Of a DNA stretch of 64,000 nt, positions 30,904 to 42,729 are shown one piece after another. How positions within the stretch are numbered: the first letter of the stretch is position 1; every line of letters begins with the position of its first letter. A program made the position numbers and the translations under genes. The notes below the pieces were generated by a model. That model was not told the DNA's origin, did no database searches, and saw only the letters and a program-made list of their open reading frames with translations. Source of the stretch: Phoma sp. XZ068 (lineage: Eukaryota; Ascomycota; Dothideomycetes; Pleosporales; Didymellaceae); the NCBI GenBank assembly GCA_004835665.1, contig RBKR01000001.1, positions 2,728,001 through 2,792,000 on the forward strand, read 5' to 3'.

Positions 30904-33457
30904 GGTGACGGGCGGACGGGTGATTACAATTGGGGATACGGTGCACAGTTGCTTGTATACTTGGGCAGTCTCGGCGGCGCAGCGGCGAGCAGGAGCACGG
31001 AGGAACGTGAGGCGCGCGTGCGCGTAGGCCGCATTCGTGAGTGCAGGTCGACGGCACTGGTTACAAGAGGCCGTAAGAATGGGTGGGCCTCCACGAGACC
31101 AGGGAGTCGGCGCTGCAGCGATGACGGTGCTGGAAACACGAGACAGGAGGGCGCCGCAGTGGATATATCGCCTGTGGTCCCCTCCCGCCAGGAGGTGTAT
31201 GGGTTTCAAATGTATGCTAGCAGCTGGCAGGGAACACCAGTTACGGGCCTCGACCTTGATGCGTGACCAGGATGCCTTCTATTCCAACACCAGACCCACT
31301 GCACCGCCAGCCAATCGCCGCCCCTTCTTCGCCAGCAAGCGCGCCATAGTGCCTGCGCGCACCGCAGCCACCACTCTCCCCGTTCTGCAATCAAAGCGAA
31401 GATCCCCGTTGTAGGTACTGCGCTGCCGTGCTCTCTGGCCGTGGCCCAGCTTGCCTTACAAGGCCGAGCAGCACGCCCGCCTAGCACGAGTGACTATTGG
31501 AATTGCCGGTGCCCGGGTCCCCACGAATCGCGTACTGCGTTGGCCTGCCTCATCTCTCGATGCAGGTCCAGGTGTGTCGACGCCGCGTCAAGATGCCCTC
31601 CCAAGCTTCCACGCTGGTCTCGCTCTGCCGCAGTAGCTAGCCTTGGCCTGCATGGAGCTGCAGCAGCTCTCAACCGTCGACTCCTGCTCCAGAGCGCTGC
31701 TCAACGATCGGGAAAGACCCTTTTGCGGGGTGTTAGTTTCACTCTTCCCTTTCCCGCTCTCGTGACTCGCTGTGGCTCACCGCTATCTATTGAAGAGTAG
31801 TACCGAAAGAGTCGAGCGAACGCCGTAATGACCCGCAACGCCCTCCACAGCTGTATTGACACTGCCGCGCCGATGCGTCGTTTTGCATCAGAACTTCCGC
31901 ACTCGGTGCCACTGCGCAGGTCGTGCCACGGATCCTACAGGGGCCTTGAAACGTCCCTGCAAACGGTCGCTTGTTTATCTTCTTCAGTCACTTCTTTCGT
32001 CATTTCGATATCGATTTCATCCGCTGTGCATGTCCAATAATTTCTAGCCTCGGAACGGCTAGGATTTGCTGTGGAGTCAGGTACCTGCCTTGTCAGATGC
32101 ACTGCACATCCTTCATGGCGCTGGTGACACCAACGAGCCTAGCTTCTCCTCCGGCTTGAACCTTTCAGCCACGTTGTACGCCGCAGCCCGGAGCATGAGT
32201 TGTGGCCAGTTGTATTCTACAACATGGCGCTATGTCTCAGCCAGACAAAGGAAGGTTCGGCCACCGAGCCGCAGCACCAGCCGCGCCCAGGCTAAAAGCA
32301 CGACTCCCCTTCGCCGCCTGAGGCGCACGAACAGCCACAACGAAGCAACGAAATTACCGTCGGCGCACTCAAGCAACACCAAGCGTCAAAGGCGTACAAA
32401 AGCAAGCAAACTCTTCATCCGAGCAGTTCATTCTAGTCAAAGGGATCGTCTGCGTTATAGTACATTCTACAAACACTCCCATGGTATTTGTATGCATCGA
32501 ATGTCTCTTAGTCCACCCTTTCAAGTGGCCATACGATTGCTCTTCATGCACAGCTAATCCAATGACTACAATTCTACCCGCAGTTCGAATCAATGCCTTA
32601 GATGCCTCCTTCCTCCTCCGGACAAGGCCAGCGGTGCCCGTCTCAAATACGGTAAACAAATACATCATCGGATACAGACATCCACAAACGTCGAAAATGG
32701 CGGTGTCCATGTCTCGCTCTAGTCTTTGATCAAGAGAACTTCATCTGCCTACCCTTGAACCCAGTACCTCTCGATGAGCGTAATCTCCCAACGTGCACGT
32801 CCGCACTAGGTCTTGCAGTTCAACTCGCATTCTCCCCACTCAACGCCAGCCTCAAAGCAGACAAGATGTCGCGACATGAGGCTTGAACCGAGTGCGTGGT
32901 TGGCGACAGCGGGTTTGGCAGCATGGTGGCTGTTGCCGCTTTAACGGACCATCTCATGCCGAACGTCCCGGTCGAGCACACAAGTGGTGAAGCTTGCAGC
33001 CCATGTACAACAGTTGAAGTTTATATCTCGTAGCAAGTTGGACTACTGGGTCGCTAGAATATTGGAACTGTGCATTGCAATGTCGTCGAAAGAATGTGCG
33101 GCTAAGGAATTTGCCGTACGAGAGGCGGTACGAGGCGTGGACGGCGTCGTGTGCTTAGCGTATATCTTGTGTAGAACGCCCGATGAACACGTAAATCGGG
33201 AAGACTCTTTCTGACAGACGCCCAAGTCGAGCTTAGCTGAATCGGTGTTCGTGTTTGATGAGCCACGACTTGCTGTTCGCAGAGATGGGCGTATCAGAAC
33301 AGCGCACCGAAGCTCGACAACTAAAGTTCAAGAACATGGGATTCAACCAGGGGAACTGTTTGTGCTTGTCTATACCACATGGCATGACATAGTGGGATAT
33401 GCATTGCGTCTCCAATTTAAAGATACGATGGACCCCAAACACCAAAGCAATCAGAAA
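30904..33457. other. Gene-poor stretch of 2.55 kb
   Basis: Several frames of 60-160 codons lie on both strands, but most begin at non-ATG codons. None shows a domain, signal peptide or consistent splice model. No transposon hallmarks. The left part must contain the promoter of the 584-aa gene. Confidence 0.4.
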
Positions 33458-33953
33458 TCATCGACCTCCTCCCCAGTGCTTCATGCCCTCGGGCCTGCGC
33501 AGCTCCGACTCCTTCCCCTCGTAGCCGTAATCCTCCTTGCCGCCGTGGAAAAGTGCGCATAGTGATTGGTAGAAACTTGTTCCATGTGTAGCTGCCTTGG
33601 GGAGCATCTGTGGGGCCTCCATCGATCCAGGTGCTACGTCGCCCTCGGCATCGATCTCATCGTCCGCATTTGCTAGTGACTCGAACAGGGCAGATAGCTT
33701 GGAGTGGAAGCGGGTCATGAAGGGCTCGGAGTCCTCGGAGTCGATAATGGGTGCTGAGAGGCGCTCGGCGATGTCAAACTGCGGACTGTTAGATTGAGTT
33801 CAATGTATCTTGCGGTTATAGACGTACCTCGCGCAGACCCTCGAGGCGGAACTGCTCGGCACGCTTCTGAAGCTGGGGCGCCGAAGGAGTGATGGGCATG
33901 GCGGAGACGAAAGCCAGCAGGGCCATGACGGCCATCAAGATGAAGGAGCGCAT
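33458..33953 (-). CDS. Small secreted protein with predicted Kex2 site (148 aa)
   Basis: Exons 33828-33953 and 33458-33778 (49-nt intron, GTACGT donor) give 148 aa. The N-terminus MRSFILMAVMALLAFVSA is a clear signal peptide. A short propeptide ends in LQKR, a Kex2-type dibasic site, and the mature chain would start AEQFRLEG. The mature part (about 117 residues) is acidic, has a single Cys and no recognised domain, and ends MKHWGGGR. Small size, secretion signal and orphan sequence are features of candidate effectors or secreted signalling peptides in plant-associated fungi; that role is speculation. A TATATAG motif lies near 34187-34195 on its upstream side. Confidence 0.75.
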
Positions 33954-35156
33954 AGTGATGTTGTGATAAGATACTCTTTTGACGTCGGAACAAGTGCTTG
34001 ATGAATATGTCGAAGCGATCGAGTAGCAGGCGTAAACGCTAATTCCAGAAAAGCGAAAGTGGAGTAATGAGAGAATAAGAACGAAAGGCACGCAGTCAAC
34101 AGACGCGGGGTTAATATCACTACAGTCCAGGTAGGAGGGGTCGGAAGTCAATTCGCCTGAAGGGACAGCATCATGCTTCGTACACCTACTATATATCTGT
34201 TTCTGACTCGCGCCCTTGTATAAATCCGAAACAACGGCAGGCTATCAGAACAGGAATGATCGGCCGCAAGGAGAAACATCTTCCCACGTTCGCATCATCT
34301 TGGCCCGACTCGGCGGGAGCAGGAGCAATGCTGGCTAGGCTGAATGGTGGGAAATGTGCAGAATTCCTCAATCTTTTTGCATGGACTGCGGTTGGCGTAG
34401 AATGCTTATTTGCCGAGGGCATGTTTGAGCGCGTCGCGACACCGATGATCAAAAGACGTTGACACGCAAGGGCGCACTGCAACCTCGTGAGTATTCAATG
34501 GCCAGGCGGTTTCCCCTCACGCGCCTGAAGATAAGCTCGTGGTGTGATGCTCGGGTTGCACATCGTGAGGTGACGGACGAACAGCTTCATGCGCAATGGT
34601 TTGTACTCTCGTCCCGGTAGGTGCCTTCCCGATGGAGCATGAACATGTGTGGAGAAACAGCGTTAGCCAACCGTTTAAGATGAAACATGTCGCAGGTTAA
34701 TGATGAATCCTTAAAGCACCAAGCGAGCCGCCGTCAGAAATAAGCACGATCTATGAAAGTGGCAGCTGTCCGCAACGGCGTGTACTACATCACGAACCGG
34801 CTTGCTAGCTGCTGAAAGAGGTTGAGGTCATCCCTCGCTTGATGATGTGGGGTGCATGAGGAGTGGAGGGAAAGGTGGTCCCTTAAGCGCTAGCCAGAAA
34901 CGGCTTGAGCTGATCGCGTCGCGAGCGCGGTCCGACCTCACTGTGTCGTCATCCCATCCGACATCCAGACTTCAGCTTCGAGTTTCGCTTCTGAGATAGT
35001 ATCTACTACATACGATATCACATTGATTTTGGTGCATTCATACGATGCCTTTCCAGTTGCATTGTTACTATCCAAGACTGAGGAGACGATTTTTGGACAC
35101 GTCCTGACACCGCCCTTGCTTGGTTTTATCGAACCGATACAGTAGCATTGCTGGCT
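33954..35156. other. Divergent spacer, small secreted protein / POL4
   Basis: About 1.2 kb between divergent starts. It includes a TATATAG-like element near 34190 that could serve the secreted-protein gene. No coding region is supported. Confidence 0.45.
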
Positions 35157-37268
35157 ATGGACCCAAGTGAACACAGTCAGACAACAGAGGCCAAATCCCT
35201 CTCACCGACTTCTACGATCTCGGCCCTTGGCCTCGATCTAAGCAGCATCCCACCAGTCGCCGTCTTATCTGCGCACTTGAAGGACGACGAGGAAAAGCGG
35301 TTGAAGGAGACGCTACGCCAGTTTGAGGCGCCATTCACCACCGATGTTTCGAAAGCTAAGATATTTATTGGAAAGGTGGCCACTAAGAGAAGGGCAGAGT
35401 TTGAACTTCGGTCTCGGAAGCTGACCGTCGAAGAGAGTGTCACACCCAAAGAACCTGCTAGTCGGGTCAAGACAAAAGGTCACGCGAGCAAAAAGCGAAG
35501 GGTGTCTGAAGGGGCACTCAATTTAGATGGAGCCAATGATGATGATTCTGCTACGGAAGATGAGGCTGTTGATGGCTCCTTGCTCGAGGACGAAGCGCCC
35601 AGTCAGCTTAAACTTGACTCATCAACATCACAAGTATCGTCCCTTTTCGATAACCCCACAGGCGAAGACATTGTTTGGGTAATACGGCTGGAATGGCTGG
35701 AAGAGTGTGTGCAGGCTGGCCACTTACTACCCCTGAAAGACAGGCTCGTGTACATCGGCCGAGTCCGTGAACGACCCAAGACGTCAAAACCCAGGCCCAG
35801 AGTGCCACCTTCCTCCAATGTGACCAAAGCCCCGCCTGCATCTCAGATCCCAGTGGCGACTCGTCCTCAAGATGAAGGTGACATTCTGGAGAGAGCGAAG
35901 GCGGATGCAGCTGCACGTCCTCCAAAGTCGCACTACCAACCTCATCGAACAGGACCCAGCCATGGCTCTCGTAGATTCGAGGGAAAAAGCTATGCCCCTA
36001 ATGCGTACCAAATCAAACCTGCACCTACCTCAGCAACCGCACGGTTGCTTCGAGAGACCACAAGTGAGTACGAAGGTGAAGACAGCGACATACCTCAGGC
36101 GCCGGACTGGGTCTTGAAACGTGTCAAGTATGCATGTCAACGATTTACGCCTGCCAACGGCCCCAATGAAGATTTTCTTGATCAATTGAAGAAGATACGA
36201 ACAGCTAGGACGCTGATCGATGACGAGATTGGGGTTCGTGCGTACTCGACAATCATCGCCTCTATTGCCGCATACCCATACAAACTCAGCCACCCTCGTG
36301 AAGTTGCCCAGCTCCCAGGATGTGAGGAGAAGGCCGCGACCTTGTTTGTGGAGTGGAAAAACACAGGTAAGATACAAGCTGTAGAAGACTACGAGAATGA
36401 TGAGGCGATGAAGGTTCTGCGCGCATTCTACGACATCTGGGGAGTTGGTGCGAAGACCGCCCGTCAATTCTACTACAACAATAACTGGAATGAGCTCGAC
36501 GATATCATCGAGTTTGGATGGAGCGATCTGGACCGAGTACAGCAGATTGGCGTCAAGTACTACGATGAGTTTCTCGATCCCATCCCACGGCCTGAGGTTG
36601 AGCAGATTGCGGAAGTCGTCCGTGAACACGCCGTCAAGATAAGAGACGACCGCATTACAGTGACCATTGTCGGTGGCTATCGACGTGGTAAACAGGCTTC
36701 CGGCGATGTAGATATGATCGTATCACATCCAGACCTTGAGGCTACTGCTGGCCTAGTCAGAGATATCGTCGAATCCTTGGAGACTGATGAGTGGATCACG
36801 CACACATTAACTATGAGCTTGACCAACACGCACAGAGGTCAGCATGCTCTTCCCTTCCGCTCCACGAAAGGCCATGGTGTGGGCTTCGACACACTTGACA
36901 AAGCGCTCGTCGTGTGGCAAGACCCCACCTGGCCGACTCGCGAGCAGGACCTGGAGGCAAACCCAAAGGCGAAGAATCCGAACATCCACCGCAGAGTAGA
37001 CATTATCATCGCACCATGGCGGACAGTTGGCTGCGCAGTTATGGGCTGGAGCGGCGGAACCACATTTCAGCGAGACCTCAGACGGTACGTGAAGGCCGCC
37101 AAGGGCTGGAAGTTCGATAGCAGCGGCGTACGCAGCCGAAGTAACGGCGAAGCAATACTCCTAGAGGGCGAGAACGGCGTGGACGGTACACCCGAAGATG
37201 CGGAGAAGATGGTTTTTGAGGGTCTGGGGTTGGAGTTCATACCGCCTGAGTCCCGGGTCACGTACTAA
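35157..37268 (+). CDS. POL4: Family X DNA polymerase (Pol4; pol lambda/mu type)
   Basis: Single exon, 703 aa from ATG 35157. Pol4 fills gaps during non-homologous end joining and base excision repair. An N-terminal BRCT domain (about residues 20-200) ends in DIVWVIRLEWLEECVQAG and is interrupted by an acidic insert. A Ser/Pro-rich linker follows. The lyase-like 8-kDa region contains tandem helix-hairpin-helix segments (VAQLPGCEEKAATLF and WGVGAKTARQF). The catalytic palm starts at GGYRRGKQASGDVDMIV with metal-binding D517 and D519; the third aspartate is about D615 in RRVDIIIAPW. The thumb carries GWSGGTTFQRDLRRY. The length exceeds yeast Pol4 (582 aa) because of the linkers. The frame extends three codons upstream only to a TTG, so ATG 35157 is the start. 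Confidence 0.94.
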   Translation: MDPSEHSQTTEAKSLSPTSTISALGLDLSSIPPVAVLSAHLKDDEEKRLKETLRQFEAPFTTDVSKAKIFIGKVATKRRAEFELRSRKLTVEESVTPKEPASRVKTKGHASKKRRVSEGALNLDGANDDDSATEDEAVDGSLLEDEAPSQLKLDSSTSQVSSLFDNPTGEDIVWVIRLEWLEECVQAGHLLPLKDRLVYIGRVRERPKTSKPRPRVPPSSNVTKAPPASQIPVATRPQDEGDILERAKADAAARPPKSHYQPHRTGPSHGSRRFEGKSYAPNAYQIKPAPTSATARLLRETTSEYEGEDSDIPQAPDWVLKRVKYACQRFTPANGPNEDFLDQLKKIRTARTLIDDEIGVRAYSTIIASIAAYPYKLSHPREVAQLPGCEEKAATLFVEWKNTGKIQAVEDYENDEAMKVLRAFYDIWGVGAKTARQFYYNNNWNELDDIIEFGWSDLDRVQQIGVKYYDEFLDPIPRPEVEQIAEVVREHAVKIRDDRITVTIVGGYRRGKQASGDVDMIVSHPDLEATAGLVRDIVESLETDEWITHTLTMSLTNTHRGQHALPFRSTKGHGVGFDTLDKALVVWQDPTWPTREQDLEANPKAKNPNIHRRVDIIIAPWRTVGCAVMGWSGGTTFQRDLRRYVKAAKGWKFDSSGVRSRSNGEAILLEGENGVDGTPEDAEKMVFEGLGLEFIPPESRVTY

Positions 37269-37578
37269 GCGGTGATCATCTGGGGCTTGATGAAGAGCGG
37301 CAAACGAGTCTTACATTACTTCGGCGTTTGTATTATAGGTTATCGATATTCACATCGGTCTATCTAGGTGTTCAAACATCGTATACATCAATCACCATAC
37401 CCAGCCGGCCAGCCACTCCTCTCCCTCTCACCCCATCAACTTGACTGTTACCACATTCATTCAACATCTTCTTCCTCGGCATCAATGCTTCTATACCCCG
37501 TTGTCCACAGCCTCCACTACATCTTGCACGTCCTTCACCTCCTCTGCGCCCAAATCTAAATCCTCCCGTGCACCACCG
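37269..37578. other. Spacer after POL4
   Basis: About 310 bp. It is AT-rich just after the POL4 stop, then C/T-rich before the next possible start. Nothing else was recognised. Confidence 0.4.
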
Positions 37579-37872
37579 ATGACACCTCCCCAAGACTCGC
37601 TTTCAACCCGACCGCACACATGCCACTGGCCACGCATCGCAGTCACACTGCTCTTCGCCGGCTGCGCCGTCCCCGCCATTCTTATCCTTCACGATAGTAT
37701 CCCGCTCTTCATCACCACCTGGACCGACAGAGAGAAAAAGAGCCAGAGGGAGATTGTGCAGCACGTTGCCTTTTTCATACTCATGTGCGCACCTGCGTGT
37801 GCTGTTCTTGGGGCTGCTGTTACGGTGGCGTATTTATGGTGGAAATGCAGATCACGGTGCGTACCAAGCTAA
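37579..37872 (+). CDS. Possible small two-helix membrane protein (97 aa)
   Basis: ATG 37579 opens a 97-codon frame. It encodes a short polar N-terminus (MTPPQDSLSTRPHTCHWPR), a hydrophobic helix (IAVTLLFAGCAVPAILIL), a polar loop and a second helix (VAFFILMCAPACAVLGAAV), ending in a basic Cys-containing tail. Two well-formed helices and a good initiation context argue for a real gene, but no family is recognised. Confidence 0.4.
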   Translation: MTPPQDSLSTRPHTCHWPRIAVTLLFAGCAVPAILILHDSIPLFITTWTDREKKSQREIVQHVAFFILMCAPACAVLGAAVTVAYLWWKCRSRCVPS

Positions 37873-38242
37873 GACGTGGAAGGGCAGGGGACTGTGCTGA
37901 CCGAGGGGTTTGGAGGACTGTGAAGGCGAGAGAGTAAAATGGAGTGCAGGAGGGAGAAACGAGGAGAACTTCGTTATTCATAGGATCTTCGTTGGAGGTG
38001 GAAACACGAAGATAGATGCAATGAAAGACATATGAGGAATGACGCTTCATCTGCAAACGTGATGATGAGCTGCTACGAGTTGATTGTAACAAAATATATT
38101 ACTGCTTTGATATACAACTACTGCACTTACAACTTCGGAAGGAAATGGTATCTCAATTTCGACTCACATGCTCCCACCAACGCCACACTCCATAGCACTT
38201 TTCGATGCGCATTCTTCACCCCAAGGTTTCACAACTTAGGCT
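37873..38242. other. Convergent spacer
   Basis: About 370 bp, AT-rich, between the small membrane-protein frame and the stop of the DUF4336 gene. No feature was recognised. Confidence 0.4.
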
Positions 38243-39169
38243 TTACGAGTCCTTGAAGCCCTCCTTCCTCGCCAGATCAAGATGCCACTTCAACACTTTC
38301 TGGAACACAGTCTTCGCACCTGTCTCAATCACATCTCCGTGGCACGGAATCAGCCTATCAAAGTCCCACTTGTTAATCCTCGCGGTGCTGGCCGCAAAGC
38401 TCTTGCGATCAGACGCACTCGTGCCCCACCAGATCATGCGCTGCTGCGACAGCGCCTTGCCCTGCGTGCTCGTCAAGCTGGAGAAGATCCTGGTCAGGAG
38501 GCCCGAGTTTGGATCCACGCCGGTTTTGCTGAACTGCTCCGTCGGCGGCGAGTTGAACATGTAGTCTGCTTCGATGAGGGTGCGGGTTGGGCGGTGGAAG
38601 ACGACGATTTCCTTGTTAGCGTGCGCGTGCACGTACTCCCAGTCGAATTCGGCGTCGAATTCGGGCGAAATTGTTTCGACTCGTTTGTCGGCGCGGAATA
38701 GGTGGGTGAAGGGGACGTCCTCCTTGGACGGGTCCTTTGCGCGTAGCTCAGGGAGGGTTTCGGGGCCCATGATTTGCGCGTTGGGGTACGCCGAGTGCCA
38801 GGGGCCGAGGAAGATGTGGTGCTGAGGGCTGTTAGTGTGGGCGGAGGAAGTTTAAGGAGTGAGACGTACTTCAGCATCGGGTGCGCAGATGTAGCGCACC
38901 TCTCCTAGTTCGGCGACCTTGGCTTTGACTTCGTCGGTGAGGGCGACGGGGGAGAAGACGGCGAGAGAGCCAGATTGCAGGCGCACTGGGAAGCTGTCAG
39001 TTGATGCAGTGTGAGGGTGTCAAGAGTACACACCGATAGTGCCGCGGCCACCGATCTTTATCCTGCCAAATCGCCAGAATGGAACGGACAGCGTCGTGAT
39101 GACCCTAGGTACAACCTCGCGGATGACCATGACCTTGGCCGGGTCGGTCGGAACTAGTTTTGGAGACAT
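38243..39169 (-). CDS. DUF4336 (metallo-beta-lactamase-like) protein
   Basis: Exons 39034-39169, 38870-38985 and 38243-38821 (introns 48 nt each) give 276 aa. DUF4336 proteins are distant metallo-beta-lactamase-fold relatives of unknown function. Visible landmarks are TIVRLQSGSLAVFSPVALT, VRYICAPDAEHHIFLGPW (replacing a canonical HxHxDH motif), IEADYMFN and LIPCHGDVIETGA. Intron 1 has two AG acceptors 8 nt apart, GACAG and TTCCCAG. Only the downstream one keeps the frame and the TIVRLQSG alignment. There is no signal peptide. Confidence 0.85.
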
Positions 39170-39965
39170 CTTCAATAGTGTGAAGTCGAGATGTGGGTAT
39201 AATGTCTCAAGATTGGGATGAGTGAGCTCTATTAGTAGAGTCGCTTGCGGGCGGAGGGCTCGGGAGCTTTATTATTCAATGAACGACGTCACGGGGAAAT
39301 GACGCAATGTTCGAGATCAGATAGAACGTGGGTGAGGTGATTGCGAGGATGCGAGGTGCTGTTGATTGACTGCATTATGCGCAATACAAAGTATATATCC
39401 ATCGCCCTCGGCCGACGTTCTGGTCGACCTGTTTCACATGCATATGAACGATTTGTGGTCGAGGTGGTCTGGTGTTACTGTTGCTTACAAGGTGCAGGGA
39501 TGTTCGGATCCGAGCTTGGACGCTCCAGTTGGGTCCATCGACTTCATGCACAGTCAGCATGAACATCCATGTCAAAGCTGCCCAGATCTAGAATTTGAGT
39601 TTTGGTGGACAAATTACACATCTCTAGCCATGCTGATGCTTTGCACTGTATTGTGTGATTACTTTACTGAGCCCCTGTTCGTCTCTACGTGCGTACGACC
39701 TCTCCGCGATTATCTTCCTTTGTTTCGTAGTGATCCGAGTATTTGCATTTCACAAAGCTGCGCCTACTACACCCTATCCGGAGCTCCACATGATCTCCGG
39801 GGGCTGACCCACTGCACCATCGCAATCCCGTACTCGCTTGATTTTGTTCAGGAAAGCAAATCATTTCGGACGAAATGTTCCGCGGTGGTTTAGGTTGATG
39901 TTGCGGAGCATCGGAGGCTCCTAGCTGGCTAGATTCGTTGTGTTGTGTAAGACGACCAATACGGC
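39170..39965. other. Intergenic, DUF4336 promoter side / RRP45 3' flank
   Basis: About 800 bp. A 175-codon plus-strand frame (39366-39893) begins at TTG, is Cys-rich by chance and has no consistent features, so it is not called. Confidence 0.45.
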
Positions 39966-40918
39966 TCACCCAGGGATAGCAGCGTTCTCTCTGGCGTTCT
40001 CAGCGCTCAGTTCGTTCATCAAGCTCTTGGGATTCCTCCTTTTGTTGTCCTCGTCCAACTTCTGCTGGATAAAGTTGCTCATCTGCTTGACCTTTTCCAA
40101 GGCGATGTTGGTGCAGTTCAAGAGAGCGAGAGGGTTCACTGTCGCGCCGCCGTACTTTGCAATCTGGCAAATCTCGCCATGCTTATTCATGGTGATAATG
40201 ACCTGTCCATCTCGGACCTGCTCCTCGGCCACGTTTGAATCCACCAAATATACTTCACCTTCCTCGAAGTACGAGAAGGTGACGCAGAGTGGCTGGTGCA
40301 GGATTGACAGTGGTATGGGCTCGCGCTCGCGAACGCTCAAGATGATTGCCTTCTCGCCTTCGACCTCAACATCAGGTCGTCTGAAGTGTTGCAGGGCGGC
40401 CATAACAGCAATGCATGAAGCATCAATCAGACCTCCATCATGATCGACGATGTGTACGTCGGCACGAAGGGCAAAGCACTTCTGTCCAGCGATAATGCAG
40501 AGCGACTCGGTGTCGAGGGCATTTGAACGGCGAATCGCTTTCTCGAGTATACGCGAAAGAATGACCTCGGCATCTGTGGGTCGTCCAATCTCGAAAGCAG
40601 GCGAGGCCATGGGCGAGAACTCAGTGACGATCTGGAAAAGACCGTCAAACTTGCGCTCCGGTGCTGGTGTGACTACGTCGACAGAGATTCGGGCAATGAC
40701 GCTGATATATATTAGTTTGATAAACCTCAAGGCTCCAATGTCAGCTACACGCACCGTGTCTTGCCCAATTGCACGTCGGCGACGCCATATTCCTCTCCAA
40801 AGGTAAGCTCTAATGAGCGGAATGCGTCGAATGCACGGCCATCGAGGCGAATCTGCTCCTGCAGCGCCTGCTTGATGAACTCGCGCTCGTTGATGGAGAT
40901 CTCAGCTTCACGAGGCAT
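39966..40918 (-). CDS. RRP45: RRP45, RNase PH-like subunit of the RNA exosome
   Basis: Exons 40755-40918 and 39966-40701 (53-nt intron, GTGCGT donor) give 299 aa. Rrp45 is one of six RNase PH-fold proteins forming the exosome ring, needed for rRNA maturation and nuclear and cytoplasmic RNA decay. The start MPREAEISINEREFIKQAL and RLDGRAFDAFRSLELTFG are typical. TPAPERKFDG, the segment ending VHIVDHDGGLID, and the ITMNKHGEICQIAKYGG block follow in order. The eukaryotic ring subunit is catalytically inactive. It is divergent to CWC15. Confidence 0.95.
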
Positions 40919-41141
40919 CTTGCTGCGACCAGACTACGAATGTTTAGTGTTTACGGTAGTGATGTCAACGTCCTGGGGTGCACAGAAAATCTGGCGGGGC
41001 CGAACCACCGACGCCTTGGCGCGATTCTTCCCTATTGACCAGCATCATTATCACTTTCTACAACCACAACACGCATCACGCGCAAGACTCCCGAAACCCA
41101 CATCAACACCACCGCATAAACCGGAATAACACGCCAACAAC
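40919..41141. promoter_or_regulatory. Compact divergent promoter, RRP45 / CWC15
   Basis: Only 223 bp separate the two start codons, so regulatory sequence must be shared by an exosome gene and a spliceosome gene. No individual element is called. Confidence 0.5.
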
Positions 41142-41950
41142 ATGACGACAGCCCATAGACCGACGTTCGATCCCGCACGCGGCAAAGAAGCCCAGCGCGG
41201 ACCCGCCTACCACCAGCGTCTCCTGCCCGCGCACACAACCTTGAAGCACAGACAAGCGGGTCAGGGCGGAGATGCAGACGGCTATCAGCGCGACCTGCGC
41301 GCAGAGCTCCTCGAAGCCGAGGCGCGCCACTTTGCGAAGAAGAACGGCACCTACGTCGAGCCAGAGGCTGCCACGGACGCTAGCAGCGCACCAAAGCGCC
41401 AGATTGAGGATGTATCGGCAGAACAAGGCGAAGAGGACGAAGCGGATGCAAAGAGGCGGCGGATAGAAGTGCTTGAGAAGTACAGGGACGTAGACGCGGA
41501 CGACAGTAGTGAGGAGAGCGATAGCAGTGATGAAGAGTAAGCATATCTCCTGACACGCCTCCAAACGCTGCTAATCCGCATATAGCGACGACGACGAGGA
41601 AGACGAAACTGCTGCGCTCATGCGCGAACTCGAGAAGATCAAGAAAGAACGCGCAGAAGCAAAGGCCAAGGAAGAGCGGGAACGCGCAGCAGAGGAGGAG
41701 GAGCAACGCGAAATTGATGTCGCGCGCGGCAACCCACTGCTGAACAAGAACGACTTCACAATGAAGCGCCGTTGGGATGACGATGTCGTCTTCAAGAACC
41801 AGGCGCGAGGCACAGAAGACAGGAACAAGAAGAAGGAGTTCATCAACGACATGCTGCGCTCTGACTTCCACAAGAAGTTTATGGTAAGCTCATAGTCAAG
41901 AAACTGACAACCATCTTTGCTAACGTTTCCAGTCCAAGTACGTCCGATGA
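41142..41950 (+). CDS. CWC15: CWC15, spliceosome-associated protein
   Basis: Exons 41142-41536, 41586-41883 and 41933-41950 (introns 49 nt each) give 236 aa. Cwc15/Cwf15 belongs to the Prp19-associated active spliceosome. The N-terminus MTTAHRPTFDPARGKEA and the C-terminal KRRWDDDVVFKNQARG, then FINDMLRSDFHKKFMSKYVR, are family signatures. A low-complexity acidic middle (DADDSSEESDSSDEE) spans intron 1. The last exon is only 18 nt and encodes SKYVR plus stop. Without splicing the frame would end VSS, which does not fit the family. Confidence 0.95.
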
Positions 41951-42729
41951 GCCGTTATCTGGATCTTTATGCATTTTCTGGCGCAACATGGATTTTGGCG
42001 CATGGTACTCTTGGAACTCAGGCGCACGTGAGCTTGCATTGCGATTTACGGGTCTGGACGTGCGGTCCAGCCACAGGTGACGCAACATCATTCATCCTTA
42101 TCTGGATCAGCGAGGAATGACCACTTTTGGATGTCAGCTATTTCTTATCGCAACTTCATGCACACCGAATCGAACGAATAGGAGCATTCCAACCTCCGGC
42201 CTCAACTTGTCAAGCTCACGCAACTGTCTACAGTGCAGGCTCGTTTCACGGTGAGAGACCTAGAGGGTGTGGTTCAACTTGCAAGTCTTGAAGACTGCAA
42301 CGGCTACGCATCTCGGCCTCAGTGCTTTCATTGATACAGCGCAAGTAGCTACGTTCTGGTCTTTCCATTGGCGGGCTATACTTTCTTGCCATCACAGCGC
42401 CCAGACCCACAAGCGCATCGGAAGGATACAAGCACACCTTGGCCATCCCTTCCGACCTCTTATGAGGCTTCGATACTAGCAAGCATGTGTGGGAGCTGAG
42501 ACTCTCTCCCGTACAGTGACTTCATGTGGCTTGATCATCGTCGTTGTATCCCGCCTATCACTCGGCATTCCAGTGGTTGGCCTATAGTCAATGTATATAG
42601 TCAAGCTACGACCTTCAATAGATCTTGTAGCACTTCTCACAGCTATATCACAGAGCAGTCTCCTCTGCTACAAACCACCAACTCCCCCTTACTAAATCTA
42701 ACCTCCACTTCATACCACACACATCCAAC
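41951..42729. other. Intergenic with probable promoter of the 155-aa gene
   Basis: About 780 bp without a coding region. A TATATAG motif at 42593-42599 lies about 135 bp before ATG 42730, followed by C/T- and CA-rich sequence, which suggests a TATA-containing promoter. Confidence 0.45.

Noticed and set aside
39366..39893. 175-codon plus-strand frame between DUF4336 and RRP45
   Set aside because: It starts at TTG, has no domain or signal, and lies in an AT-moderate spacer where a chance frame is credible.
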